DNA of 64,000 nt, taken from assembly GCF_003258865.1 (NCBI RefSeq), contig NZ_NPEX01000001.1, positions 1-64,000 on the forward strand, given 5' to 3'. The notes under the pieces were generated by a model. That model had not been told where the DNA came from and made no database searches. It was given only the letters and a program-made list of their open reading frames with translations. This document shows positions 20,738 through 28,911 of the stretch, piece by piece. This DNA is from Rhodoplanes roseus (lineage in GTDB: Bacteria > Pseudomonadota > Alphaproteobacteria > Rhizobiales > Xanthobacteraceae). The translations under genes were made by a program, and so were the position numbers. The stretch's first letter is position 1. Each line of letters begins with the position of its first letter.

Positions 20738-22122
20738 ATCGATCTTTCCAGGTTTTCGCCACCTTCGTCGCCGTTCTGGCGGCGGGGGTTGGCGGCTATT
20801 GGGCTGCCACTCTCGGTCTTAAACTGCCCGCGTCTGTCTGGGCAGAGCGCGCATCCCAAACGAATGGGCAGATGGCGGCCGGGCCGGTCATCTATTACCG
20901 GGACCCCGATGGCCGGCCGATCTACTCCTTGGAGCCAAAGCAAACTCCTGATGGGAGAAGCTACCGCGCGGTGCTCGCGAGTGAGGACGTTACCTTCGAT
21001 CCGCCACCCCAAGCTCAGGTCGCCGCCCCCGACTCTGCGGCTTCGAGGCGAGTTCGGTATTACAGAAACCCGATGGGCCTTCCTGACATCTCACAGGTAC
21101 CTAAGAAGGACTCGATGGGGATGGACTACATCCCGGTTTATGAGGGCGATGACGAAGACGGCTCTTCCATCAAGATAACGCCAGGGAGGCTTCAGCGCAT
21201 CGGCGTAAAATCCGAGGCAGCGCAAATACGCATCATCGCCGAACCTGTACGGGCGCCGGGCACGATCCAGCTCGATGAGCGTCGGGTCGCAGTGATCTCG
21301 ATGAGGGCCGAGGCTTTCATTGAATCCGTCGAGAACGTGACCACAGGAAGTGAGGTCCGTAAAGACCAGAAGCTGATGCAGGTCTACAGCCCTGCGATCG
21401 CCTCCGCGGCAGCGCAGTATCTCTCATCACCAAGCCTGCCAGGGTCTGCGCAGCGACTCCTGAACTTCGCCGTTCCGCCGCAACTCCTCAGAGAGATTGA
21501 GCGCACCAAACAGGTGCCGATCACATTCACCTGGACGGCCCCACGTGACGGCATCGTCCTCGAACGCAACGTGGTCGAAGGCATGCGCGTGATGCCAGGC
21601 GATGTGCTGTTCCGAATCGCCGATCATTCGGTGGTCTGGGCGCTGGTGGATGTACCGGAGGCGCAGCTCGCCGGCGTTTCCGAAAATCAGCCCGTGGTCG
21701 TCCGGGTGCGTAGTTATCCTGAGAAGCGCTTCCCCGGCCGGGTTGCGCTCGTCTATCCGCATCTCAATTCGTCGACCCGCACAGTGCGGGTGCGGATCGA
21801 GCTACAGAACCCCGACTTCTTGCTTCGTCCGGACATGTACGCGGAGGCCGAAATCGATATCGGCAGCGGCCAGCCGACCTTGAGTGTTCCCGTAGGCGCC
21901 GTGATCGACAGCGGGGATAGGCAGATCGTCATAGTCGATAAGGGCGAGGGGCGATTCGAGCCCCGCCCTGTCAGCCTCGGACGCCGAGGTGGGGGCTACG
22001 TTGAAATCCGTGAAGGCGTTGCGGATGGCGAAGCCGTTGTCACCGCCGCAAACTTCTTGATCGATGCGGAAAGCAACCTGAAGGCAGCGCTGAAGAGCCT
22101 GACGGCCGGGGCTCCGCAATGA
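20734..22122 (+). CDS. cusB: CusB-type membrane-fusion protein with heavy-metal-binding repeats
   Basis: 462 residues from a GTG overlapping the preceding stop. After an N-terminal anchor come two related metal-binding-type units: YYRDPDGRPIYSLEPKQTPDG and the better conserved YYRNPMGLPDISQVPKKDSMGMDYIPVY, a Met-rich variant of the YxCPMHP...MGMxLVP domain of CusB-like adaptors. Barrel-sandwich, lipoyl-like and beta-barrel domains follow to about residue 440. It links CusA to an outer-membrane channel and passes Cu+/Ag+ to the pump. No CusC gene follows, so CzcC or another TolC protein must serve. Confidence 0.93.
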   Translation: MNRSFQVFATFVAVLAAGVGGYWAATLGLKLPASVWAERASQTNGQMAAGPVIYYRDPDGRPIYSLEPKQTPDGRSYRAVLASEDVTFDPPPQAQVAAPDSAASRRVRYYRNPMGLPDISQVPKKDSMGMDYIPVYEGDDEDGSSIKITPGRLQRIGVKSEAAQIRIIAEPVRAPGTIQLDERRVAVISMRAEAFIESVENVTTGSEVRKDQKLMQVYSPAIASAAAQYLSSPSLPGSAQRLLNFAVPPQLLREIERTKQVPITFTWTAPRDGIVLERNVVEGMRVMPGDVLFRIADHSVVWALVDVPEAQLAGVSENQPVVVRVRSYPEKRFPGRVALVYPHLNSSTRTVRVRIELQNPDFLLRPDMYAEAEIDIGSGQPTLSVPVGAVIDSGDRQIVIVDKGEGRFEPRPVSLGRRGGGYVEIREGVADGEAVVTAANFLIDAESNLKAALKSLTAGAPQ

Positions 22123-25100
22123 TCACGAAGCTCATCGCTGCGTCATCCCGCAACTTGGTGCTTGTGCTGATTGCGGCGGTCTTTGCTGTGGCGGCGGGCC
22201 TCTATGCCATTCTTCACATGCCGCTAGATGCGATTCCCGATCTATCCGACACCCAGGTCATCGTCTACACGGAATACCCAGGCCAGGCGCCACAAGTCGT
22301 AGAGGATCAGGTCACCTATCCGCTCGCCACTTCGATGCTCACCGTGCCGCGGTCGCGCGTAGTCCGAGGCTTTTCCTATTTTGGGGTGAGTTTCGTCTAT
22401 GTGATTTTTGAAGACGGCACGGACATTTATTGGGCACGCAGCCGCGTGCTCGAGTACCTCAACGCCGCCGCCCGGCGTCTCCCGTCAGGCGTCACGCCAA
22501 CGCTGGGGCCTGATGCCACAGGGGTGGGCTGGGTCTATCAATATGCCCTCCTTTCCAAAGATCACTCGCTGGCGGAGTTGCGTTCCATCCAGGACTGGTA
22601 CGTGCGCTATGGCTTGGCGAAAGCCGAAGGTGTGGCGGAGATCGCCAGCGTTGGGGGCTTCGTCAAACAGTACAACGTGGTGATCGATCCCCAGCGCCTG
22701 CGCGGCTTTGGAATCCCGCTTTCCAAAATCCGCGAAGCGATCCGCGCCAGCAACATGGATGTGGGCGGAAGGACGGTAGAACTATCCGAGTTCGAGTTTG
22801 TGGTGCGCGGACGCGGATATCTGAAGGGCATACCCGATCTGCAAAAGATCGTGCTGAAAGTCGAAGGCGGCACGCCAGTTTTGCTGCAGGATGTCGCGCG
22901 CGTCGAGCTTGGACCGGATGAACGAAGGGGTATTACGGAGCTGAACGGCGACGGCGAGGTGGCAAGTGGAATCGTGCTGCAGCGATTTGGCGTCAATGCT
23001 CTCAATGTCATCGAGAACGTCAAAAGGCGCGTTGCAGAATTCGCAAGTAGCCTCCCAAAGGGGGTTGAGATCAGAGCTGTCTACGACCGCTCGAATCTCA
23101 TTTATTCGGCCATCGAGACTTTGCGACGCACGCTGATCGAGGAGAGTGCAATCGTCGCACTCGTGTGCGTCGTGTTCCTTTTGCACGTGCGCAGCGCCTT
23201 GGTGGCGATCCTCATGCTGCCGGTAGGGGTCCTAATGGCGTTCGCCGCTATGAAAGTGCTCGGGCTTGGATCCAATATCATGAGCCTCGGCGGCATCGCA
23301 ATCGCGATCGGAGCAATGGTGGATGCCGCCATCGTGATGATCGAGAACGCTCACAAGCACCTGGAACGAAGTGACCCCAGCAAGCCGCGCGTTCAAATTC
23401 TGATCGAAGCCGCCAGCGAAGTGGGCCCCGCACTATTCTTCAGTCTACTCATCATCACAGTTTCCTTCCTACCCATCTTCACGCTCGAAGCGCAGGAAGG
23501 TCGGCTGTTCAGTCCGTTGGCCTTCACGAAAACATTCGCAATGGCGGCGTCCGCACTGCTGTCAGTTACACTCGTTCCCGCGCTAATGGTCATTTTCATC
23601 CGCGGCCGCATCGTGCCGGAGCACCGCAATCCGCTGAACCGGTTCATGATCTGGGTTTACCGACCCGTGATCAGAAGCGTGCTCAAGGCGAAAACGGTAA
23701 CGATTGTTCTAGCGCTCATGATGCTGGCGATCACGGTGTGGCCGGCACGGCAGCTCGGCACCGAATTCATGCCCAACCTGAACGAAGGCACGCTGTTTTA
23801 CATGCCAACGACGTTGCCTGGCATTTCGATCACTAAGGCAGCTGAATTGCTGCAAATGCAGGACCGGATCATCAAATCGTTTCCGGAAGTGGAGTCCGTC
23901 TATGGCAAGGCCGGCCGGGCTTCCACTGCGACGGATCCTGCGCCCACCGAGATGTTCGAAACGGTGATCAATCTCAAGCCAAAGGCCGAATGGCGGGCTG
24001 GCATGACGGTCGACTCGCTGGTGGCTGAACTCGACAAGGCGTTGCAATTTCCAGGCGTCTCGAACGCTTGGACCATGCCGATCAAGGCGCGGATCGATAT
24101 GCTGTCGACCGGCATTCGCACCCCTGTGGGCGTGAAAGTTTTTGGCGCTGACCTTGCAGAAATAGAGCGCATCGCCCGGCAGATCGAACAGGTCTTAAAA
24201 GCCGTTCCGGGCACCTCCAGCGCTTATGCCGAGCGGATCATCGGAGGATATTACCTCGACATCACGCCGAACCGAGACAACCTCGCGCGCTATGGCCTGA
24301 TGTTAGGCGACGTGCAGGATGTCATCGCCACCGCGCTCGGCGGCGAGGCGGTGACGACAACGGTCGAAGGCCGCGAGCGCTACACCGTGAATGTCCGTTA
24401 CCCCCGCAGCCTGCGCGACTCGCCGCAGGCGATTGCGGATGATGTCCTGGTGCCGATGCCGGGTGGGGGCACGGTACCTCTCGGGGAGGTCGCCTCGGTC
24501 AAACTGACGCGTGGGCCCACCACCATCCGCACCGAAAACGGCCAGCTCGCCGCTTACATCTTTGTCGACATCCGGGACCGCGACCTGGGCGGATATGTTG
24601 CTGAGGCTCAGAAGGCCGTCACGGCCGGCGTGCAATTCCCGCCTGGATACTACGTCACCTGGAGCGGCCAGTTCGAATATCTGGAACGGGCGGAAGCGCG
24701 GCTGAAGGTCGTTGTCCCCGTCACGTTGCTGATCATCTTCCTGCTGCTCTATCTGAATTTCCGGGCTCTCACAGAAACTCTCATCGTCATGCTCTCGCTC
24801 CCCTTTTCGCTGGTGGGGGGGCTTTGGTTGCTCTGGTGGTTGGGGTTCAATCTCTCGGTCGCCGTCGCGGTGGGATTCATCGCTCTCGCGGGTGTGGCCG
24901 CCGAGACGGGCGTGGTGATGCTGATCTACCTTGACCACGCTCTGGAAGAAATCAGGGCGAGAAGAGCGGCCGAAGGCAAGGCGCTCACGCGCGCGGACCT
25001 TCACGAGGCCATAATGCTCGGCGCTGTCGATCGTGTGCGTCCGAAGATGATGACGGTCATCGCGATCATGGCGGGGCTGCTGCCGATCATGTGGAGCACG

Positions 25101-25298
25101 GGGACAGGCTCGGAGGTGATGCAGCGTATAGCGGTTCCGATGATCGGCGGAATGATCTCGTCAACGCTGCTCACCCTGGTCGTGATCCCGGCTATCTATG
25201 GCTTGATCAAAGGATGGAGGCTGCCCCGTGCGGGCTTCCACGGGAACGTAACTGCGCCATCAGCCGACTATCCACTCACTTCGGAAGTCTCATCATGA
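22119..25298 (+). CDS. cusA: CusA/SilA-type Cu+/Ag+ RND exporter
   Basis: 1059 residues with 12 membrane helices. TM4 has D402 and E409 (GAMVDAAIVMIENAHK), matching the CusA pattern rather than the D-D-E triad of CzcA. M562, M612 and M661 are spaced 50 and 49 residues apart, as are M573, M623 and M672 that form the copper-binding cluster in E. coli CusA. These residues argue for Cu+/Ag+ specificity. The start overlaps the cusB stop by four bases, and its own stop overlaps the start of a small Met-rich gene. Confidence 0.95.
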   Translation: MITKLIAASSRNLVLVLIAAVFAVAAGLYAILHMPLDAIPDLSDTQVIVYTEYPGQAPQVVEDQVTYPLATSMLTVPRSRVVRGFSYFGVSFVYVIFEDGTDIYWARSRVLEYLNAAARRLPSGVTPTLGPDATGVGWVYQYALLSKDHSLAELRSIQDWYVRYGLAKAEGVAEIASVGGFVKQYNVVIDPQRLRGFGIPLSKIREAIRASNMDVGGRTVELSEFEFVVRGRGYLKGIPDLQKIVLKVEGGTPVLLQDVARVELGPDERRGITELNGDGEVASGIVLQRFGVNALNVIENVKRRVAEFASSLPKGVEIRAVYDRSNLIYSAIETLRRTLIEESAIVALVCVVFLLHVRSALVAILMLPVGVLMAFAAMKVLGLGSNIMSLGGIAIAIGAMVDAAIVMIENAHKHLERSDPSKPRVQILIEAASEVGPALFFSLLIITVSFLPIFTLEAQEGRLFSPLAFTKTFAMAASALLSVTLVPALMVIFIRGRIVPEHRNPLNRFMIWVYRPVIRSVLKAKTVTIVLALMMLAITVWPARQLGTEFMPNLNEGTLFYMPTTLPGISITKAAELLQMQDRIIKSFPEVESVYGKAGRASTATDPAPTEMFETVINLKPKAEWRAGMTVDSLVAELDKALQFPGVSNAWTMPIKARIDMLSTGIRTPVGVKVFGADLAEIERIARQIEQVLKAVPGTSSAYAERIIGGYYLDITPNRDNLARYGLMLGDVQDVIATALGGEAVTTTVEGRERYTVNVRYPRSLRDSPQAIADDVLVPMPGGGTVPLGEVASVKLTRGPTTIRTENGQLAAYIFVDIRDRDLGGYVAEAQKAVTAGVQFPPGYYVTWSGQFEYLERAEARLKVVVPVTLLIIFLLLYLNFRALTETLIVMLSLPFSLVGGLWLLWWLGFNLSVAVAVGFIALAGVAAETGVVMLIYLDHALEEIRARRAAEGKALTRADLHEAIMLGAVDRVRPKMMTVIAIMAGLLPIMWSTGTGSEVMQRIAVPMIGGMISSTLLTLVVIPAIYGLIKGWRLPRAGFHGNVTAPSADYPLTSEVSS

Positions 25299-25408
25299 TG
25301 GATGGAATGAGCGGAATGATGGGCGGCATGATGCTGATCGGCATTCTGGCCGTTCTGGTGCTGATCCTAACCGCTGCTGCGTTGATCAAACATCTGGTGC
25401 GTCGCTAG
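25295..25408 (+). CDS. 37-residue Met-rich single-span membrane peptide
   Basis: The ATG overlaps the cusA stop (ATGA), so translation is coupled to the pump. The chain starts MMDGMSGMMGGMM, eight of the first 13 residues being methionine if the start Met is counted, and then forms one helix (LIGILAVLVLILTAAALI) with a basic end KHLVRR. The topology would leave the Met cluster facing the periplasm. A Cu+/Ag+-binding accessory subunit of CusA, comparable in scale to small regulators of RND pumps, is a reasonable inference. Confidence 0.6.
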   Translation: MMDGMSGMMGGMMLIGILAVLVLILTAAALIKHLVRR

Positions 25409-25438
25409 CGAGGCGGTGGGGAAATCGCAAATCAGGGC

Positions 25439-25789
25439 TTAACGAAACAGAGAAAAAATCCAGGTGATGATCTTGCCGGCAAAGAGGGAGACGATCCAAC
25501 CGAGCGTGGTGATAAGGGTCGTACCCAATGCGAATGCGCCGGCGATTTTCCACCGCGTCACCGCATAGCCCGCCACGATAGGCTCCATTGTCGCGACGGT
25601 TTTGGCCAGCGGCTTCATGTCGGCCTCGATTTTTTCAACTCTGGCGCCGATGCACTGTAACCGTTGCCTGTTCTCCCCATGCTGCTCGGCCGCAGAATGA
25701 CGCACCTCAGCGATTGAGGCTGAAAGTCCACGAACCTCCGCCTCGATGTTACCGATGACGCGGCTGATATCGTCCAGTCTATTGGGCAT
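25439..25789 (-). CDS. DUF1515-like phage protein
   Basis: 116 residues. The N-terminal two thirds are helical and coiled-coil-like (ISRVIGNIEAEVRGLSASIAEV; ARVEKIEADMKPLAKTV), and the C-terminus has a membrane segment (GAFALGTTLITTLGWIVSLF) plus a short amphipathic tail. It is the last gene of the prophage, next to the lysis genes, and could be a spanin-like or holin-control protein. The family is known only as a rhizobial DUF. Its stop is only 30 bases from the end of the convergent cus operon. Confidence 0.6.
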   Translation of the reverse strand: MPNRLDDISRVIGNIEAEVRGLSASIAEVRHSAAEQHGENRQRLQCIGARVEKIEADMKPLAKTVATMEPIVAGYAVTRWKIAGAFALGTTLITTLGWIVSLFAGKIITWIFSLFR

Positions 25790-25897
25790 CGATGTGGCTC
25801 CGCAGTCGGCCGGCGCCGCTTGGCGTCTCAGCAGCGATGTTGGAATTGATCTTGTCTGGCGGGGGCCGAAACCGACCTGCGTTGCGGATCGGTGCGT

Positions 25898-26287
25898 CTA
25901 CCGCCTGAAGATCCGCGCAACCTTCTCAACCGAGCGACCGCCCACATAGGCGGTGAGAATCATTCCAGCCCAATCAGCGATCATGCCCGTTATCGGGTCA
26001 GTGCTTCCCAATCCCAGCACCTTGTCCCACACGATTACCTTCCAGAAGTAGACGATGAGTGGGAACGCGAGCAGCGGCCGAATGATCGCGGTGTACCACC
26101 GGCCCTGTTCCGCGATGATGATTGCAGAAGCTTGCTTTCGCGCATCGATTTCTGCCTCGATTTCCTTGGCGGCGAGATCGGCGGCGATGTGGTCTTGGGT
26201 GTTGGCCGCATCGAGCTTGGCCTTGTAAGCATTGATCAGCCCGCTGATCACGGGCCCGCCAATGAGGCTGGCAAGCCAGGTCCACAT
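25898..26287 (-). CDS. Three-TM holin of the gene-transfer-agent type
   Basis: 129 residues from the ATG at 26287, which has GGGAG seven bases upstream; the longer frame to 26407 overlaps the previous gene. Helices are predicted at the N-terminus (WLASLIGGPVISGLI), after a charged helix (AADLAAKEIEAEIDARKQ), at LLAFPLIVYFWKVIVWD, and at the C-terminal end of GMIADWAGMILTAYVGG. The order and spacing fit the 3TM holin that releases gene transfer agents. It would permeabilise the inner membrane for the endolysin encoded at 26691. Confidence 0.75.
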   Translation of the reverse strand: MWTWLASLIGGPVISGLINAYKAKLDAANTQDHIAADLAAKEIEAEIDARKQASAIIIAEQGRWYTAIIRPLLAFPLIVYFWKVIVWDKVLGLGSTDPITGMIADWAGMILTAYVGGRSVEKVARIFRR

Positions 26288-26289
26288 GG

Positions 26290-26676
26290 CTATTCCCTCC
26301 CAACTGGCGAGGCTTCGATGAGCTCGGATTGGTGCCGCTTGTCGGCGAGATTTCGGAGGAACTGAAAGAGCGCGGTCAATGAGATAAGCACCAGGGGCCA
26401 AGCCCATGAGGGGACCTGGGCTGTCAGCGAACTCACGTCGACGCCGCTGACTATTGGGGCAAAAAAGTCGTAGCCGCTGACCGCGGCGCTCGCCGCGATC
26501 ACCAAAACAGAGGAGAGCTTCTGCTTGATGCCTTTGAGCTTCTCACGCAGGGCGACGAAGAAGCTCTCCTCCTGCTGATAAAGCTCGCGCAGTTCGGGGC
26601 GGGACTTCAGAATCGGCCGAATCCAAAGCCAGTAGACGGCGGCGACGGTTGCGAAGATCAGGACGAATGTCAGCAT
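26290..26676 (-). CDS. Phage membrane protein of the lysis cassette
   Basis: 128 residues from ATG 26676 with GAGGAGCT just upstream. Predicted helices: LTFVLIFATVAAVYWLWI, LSSVLVIAASAAVSGYDFF and WAWPLVLISLTALFQFL, with a charged coil between the first two. It lies between the endolysin and the holin with gaps of 14 and 2 bases, so it may be a second holin or an antiholin. No family was recognised. Confidence 0.55.
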   Translation of the reverse strand: MLTFVLIFATVAAVYWLWIRPILKSRPELRELYQQEESFFVALREKLKGIKQKLSSVLVIAASAAVSGYDFFAPIVSGVDVSSLTAQVPSWAWPLVLISLTALFQFLRNLADKRHQSELIEASPVGRE

Positions 26677-26690
26677 AGTGAGCTCCTCTT

Positions 26691-27503
26691 TCAGATCGGG
26701 ACGGGAATGAGATTGGGCGTGGGCGCCTCTTGGCGCGCCTGATGCCAGCCATTGAGCGCGTAAACGGCGCCGCCGATTGCACTCGCGCTGACCAGAACGA
26801 TGGCGCCAGACTCGTAAGGATGGGCGGCGATCCACTCCCAAAATCCGATGCCGCCGGCCGCGCCGCCCGCCGGTATTCCTTTGGTGACGAGTCCTTTGAG
26901 GGCCTTCGGCGGAGGGACCACGCCCTTGGCTGGCGCTGCCGTAGCGGCCGGTGCGGCTGCCACCTGCGGCCGAGCTGCAACCGAGTGCTCGGCGAGGCTG
27001 AGCGAAAACGCTTTGACCTCGGCGACGCGTCGGCTCCAACCCGCGCCAAAAACCGGCCAAGTCTTCAGCCCTTTGAGAAATCGCAACCGCTCGTCATTGA
27101 TCGCGAGGACGATTGCTTTCGCGTCGCGCTTGGCGACCGCTTTCAGGACCTCGTTGGTGACTACGCTGGTGTTGTCTGGAAGCCCGACGACACGGCGCAG
27201 GACCTTGCCGGAGCGCCCAATCCCAGAATTGACGCCGTAGTCGAAGATGCTGTCATCCACACCAGGCGGAAGCTCGTCACAGCGTTGGGCGGCCCAGTAT
27301 TTTGCGCGGTAAATCGCCTTCGCCTCGTCGAGCTTCATTACTCGCACGTCGGCCGCTGTGGCGTTCGGCTTCACGTATTTGCGATAGTCGATGATTGTGA
27401 TCCCGTAATTCGTCGGGCCGCCCGGATCGGATGGGTGGTTGGTGTAGCCACCCTCGTGCGCCAGCAGGCGCCGCAGCGCCTCGTCGTAGGTCGAAGCCGC
27501 CAT
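26691..27503 (-). CDS. GH108-type endolysin (N-acetylmuramidase) with C-terminal membrane segment
   Basis: 270 residues from ATG 27503, placed six bases after GGAGG; the longer frame continues into the upstream region. The start (YDEALRRLLAHEGGYTNHPS) carries the EGGY motif with catalytic E17 of glycoside hydrolase 108, followed by the peptidoglycan-binding-like helical part (FDYGVNSGIGRSGKVLRRVVG). A Pro/Ala-rich linker and one hydrophobic helix (GAIVLVSASAIGGAVYALNG) end the chain, so it may be membrane-tethered until lysis. It cuts the glycan strands of the host wall. Confidence 0.85.
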   Translation of the reverse strand: MAASTYDEALRRLLAHEGGYTNHPSDPGGPTNYGITIIDYRKYVKPNATAADVRVMKLDEAKAIYRAKYWAAQRCDELPPGVDDSIFDYGVNSGIGRSGKVLRRVVGLPDNTSVVTNEVLKAVAKRDAKAIVLAINDERLRFLKGLKTWPVFGAGWSRRVAEVKAFSLSLAEHSVAARPQVAAAPAATAAPAKGVVPPPKALKGLVTKGIPAGGAAGGIGFWEWIAAHPYESGAIVLVSASAIGGAVYALNGWHQARQEAPTPNLIPVPI

Positions 27504-27518
27504 GGGCATCCTCCAATG

Positions 27519-27545
27519 AAAAAAGCCGCCCGGAAGGGGCGGCTT
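27519..27545 (-). terminator. Rho-independent terminator between tail-fibre and lysis genes
   Basis: On the minus strand a perfect 9-base stem (AAGCCGCCC / GGGCGGCTT, 5-base loop) runs directly into six T residues. It lies 25 bases after the fibre stop and just upstream of the endolysin ribosome binding site, so it would reduce lysis-gene transcription from the long structural transcript. Confidence 0.85.
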
Positions 27546-27570
27546 GCGTTGTGGTTCTGGGTGCGTTCGT

Positions 27571-28902
27571 TCAGGGGACGTAGTGGCCCCAGAAATGGGA
27601 GTGGTCGCTTTCGATGTAGCCGTCGTTGGTCGCGAAATTGACCCGCACGTCGATGACGTCGTTCGCGGCGAGCGGCGTGAGAACCGTGAGATTGTAGGTC
27701 GTGACATCATCGGTCGGGGCACCCGACACAGCCCGGCCGCGGCCGAGTTCAGCGCCATTCTTGTAGAACGTCGCGATCACCTTGGTCGGGACGGTCGCGT
27801 TGGCTTTGAACCGCAGCGAGAAGCCTAGGGCGTATGGTCCAGCGAACGGCGCGGTAAAATTATTGCTGCCGCCGCTGAAGGCGCTCTGGTCGTTGGAGTC
27901 GGCGTTATTGAACTGGACCTTGGTCCAGGTATTCGCGGCGATGTAGTTGTCGAAATTGGTATAGCCCGAGAATTTTGGTGCGAGCGGGATTTTGAATTGT
28001 CCGTTGTCTTTCTTGAGGACAAAGCCGGTGTAATAGGTCGAGCCATCCGGCGAGACCTTGAAGGTAAAGTCATCGTCGCCGAGAAGGCCGACCAGCGCGC
28101 GCGCCGAATAGTTGGTCTGGAAGGTCAGCGCCACATCGTCGCCGGCAGCCGCTTTGTTGAAGGTGAAGCGGACGTCGTCGGTCTCGCGGTCGAACAGGAA
28201 CGCGGTGCCCTTCACGATCAAAGCGTTGAGCGCGTCGGCAACCGCGCCGCCAAGCCCGATGTGGCCAGTGTCCTTATCGATCGAGAGGCCAAGATAGAAC
28301 GTAGAGCCGTCCGGGCTCACCTTGACGCTGAAATCGTCGTCGCCGAGCAGGCCGAGGAGAGCGCGCGTGCTGAAGGCATCCTGAAATGTGAAACCCGCAT
28401 CCTTGCCGGCGGCGCTCTTGTTTAAGGTCGCTCGGATATCTCCCGTGCCGGGCGTGACATCGTCATGGCTGAACAGCACCCCGTTGGATTTCACGGCGAG
28501 ACGGTTGCTGGCATCGGCTGTCGTGCGGATGCCGAGCAGCGCCAGGTTCTGGATCGCCGAGACCGCCGACAGAGCATCCACCCAGGCGGAACCGTTCCAG
28601 GCCAGCAGTGCCGCCTCATCGATCACCCAGGCGAGCCAGCCGGTCCCCGGAATGAAAAACCGCCAAGCACCGTCGAGCCAGACCGCAACATGATCGGCAT
28701 GCGTTGCCCAGGCGCCGGTCGGGCTTGCCGCCACGATGTAGCGCGCGCCTTCGGCGGGCGAGCCGGGCGCAGCCGAGAGGCTCCGATCGAGCACCGCCAG
28801 TTGCACGAGGGCGTCTAGGTCGAGCAGCGCCTCGTTCACTGGCACGTGTTTCTGTGCCTGGTCTGCCGCAAGCTGCGGCAGGCCCAAGTTCGGTGTCGAC
28901 AT
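27571..28902 (-). CDS. DUF2793-type tail fibre/receptor-binding protein
   Basis: 443 residues. The N-terminus (STPNLGLPQLAADQAQKHV..NEAL) is the DUF2793 signature of phage and GTA tail-tip attachment proteins. Residues ~140-205 and ~232-294 are two tandem copies of a repeat unit ending GLLGDDDF..KVSPDGST. Residues ~310-443 (FDNYIAANTWTKVQFNNAD..., FSLRFKANATVPTKVIATFY, ending HFWGHYVP) look like a C1q/TNF-like jelly roll, a fold often used for host binding. Located after the hub gene as in other siphophages. Confidence 0.75.
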   Translation of the reverse strand: MSTPNLGLPQLAADQAQKHVPVNEALLDLDALVQLAVLDRSLSAAPGSPAEGARYIVAASPTGAWATHADHVAVWLDGAWRFFIPGTGWLAWVIDEAALLAWNGSAWVDALSAVSAIQNLALLGIRTTADASNRLAVKSNGVLFSHDDVTPGTGDIRATLNKSAAGKDAGFTFQDAFSTRALLGLLGDDDFSVKVSPDGSTFYLGLSIDKDTGHIGLGGAVADALNALIVKGTAFLFDRETDDVRFTFNKAAAGDDVALTFQTNYSARALVGLLGDDDFTFKVSPDGSTYYTGFVLKKDNGQFKIPLAPKFSGYTNFDNYIAANTWTKVQFNNADSNDQSAFSGGSNNFTAPFAGPYALGFSLRFKANATVPTKVIATFYKNGAELGRGRAVSGAPTDDVTTYNLTVLTPLAANDVIDVRVNFATNDGYIESDHSHFWGHYVP

Positions 28903-28911
28903 GAGCGTCCC

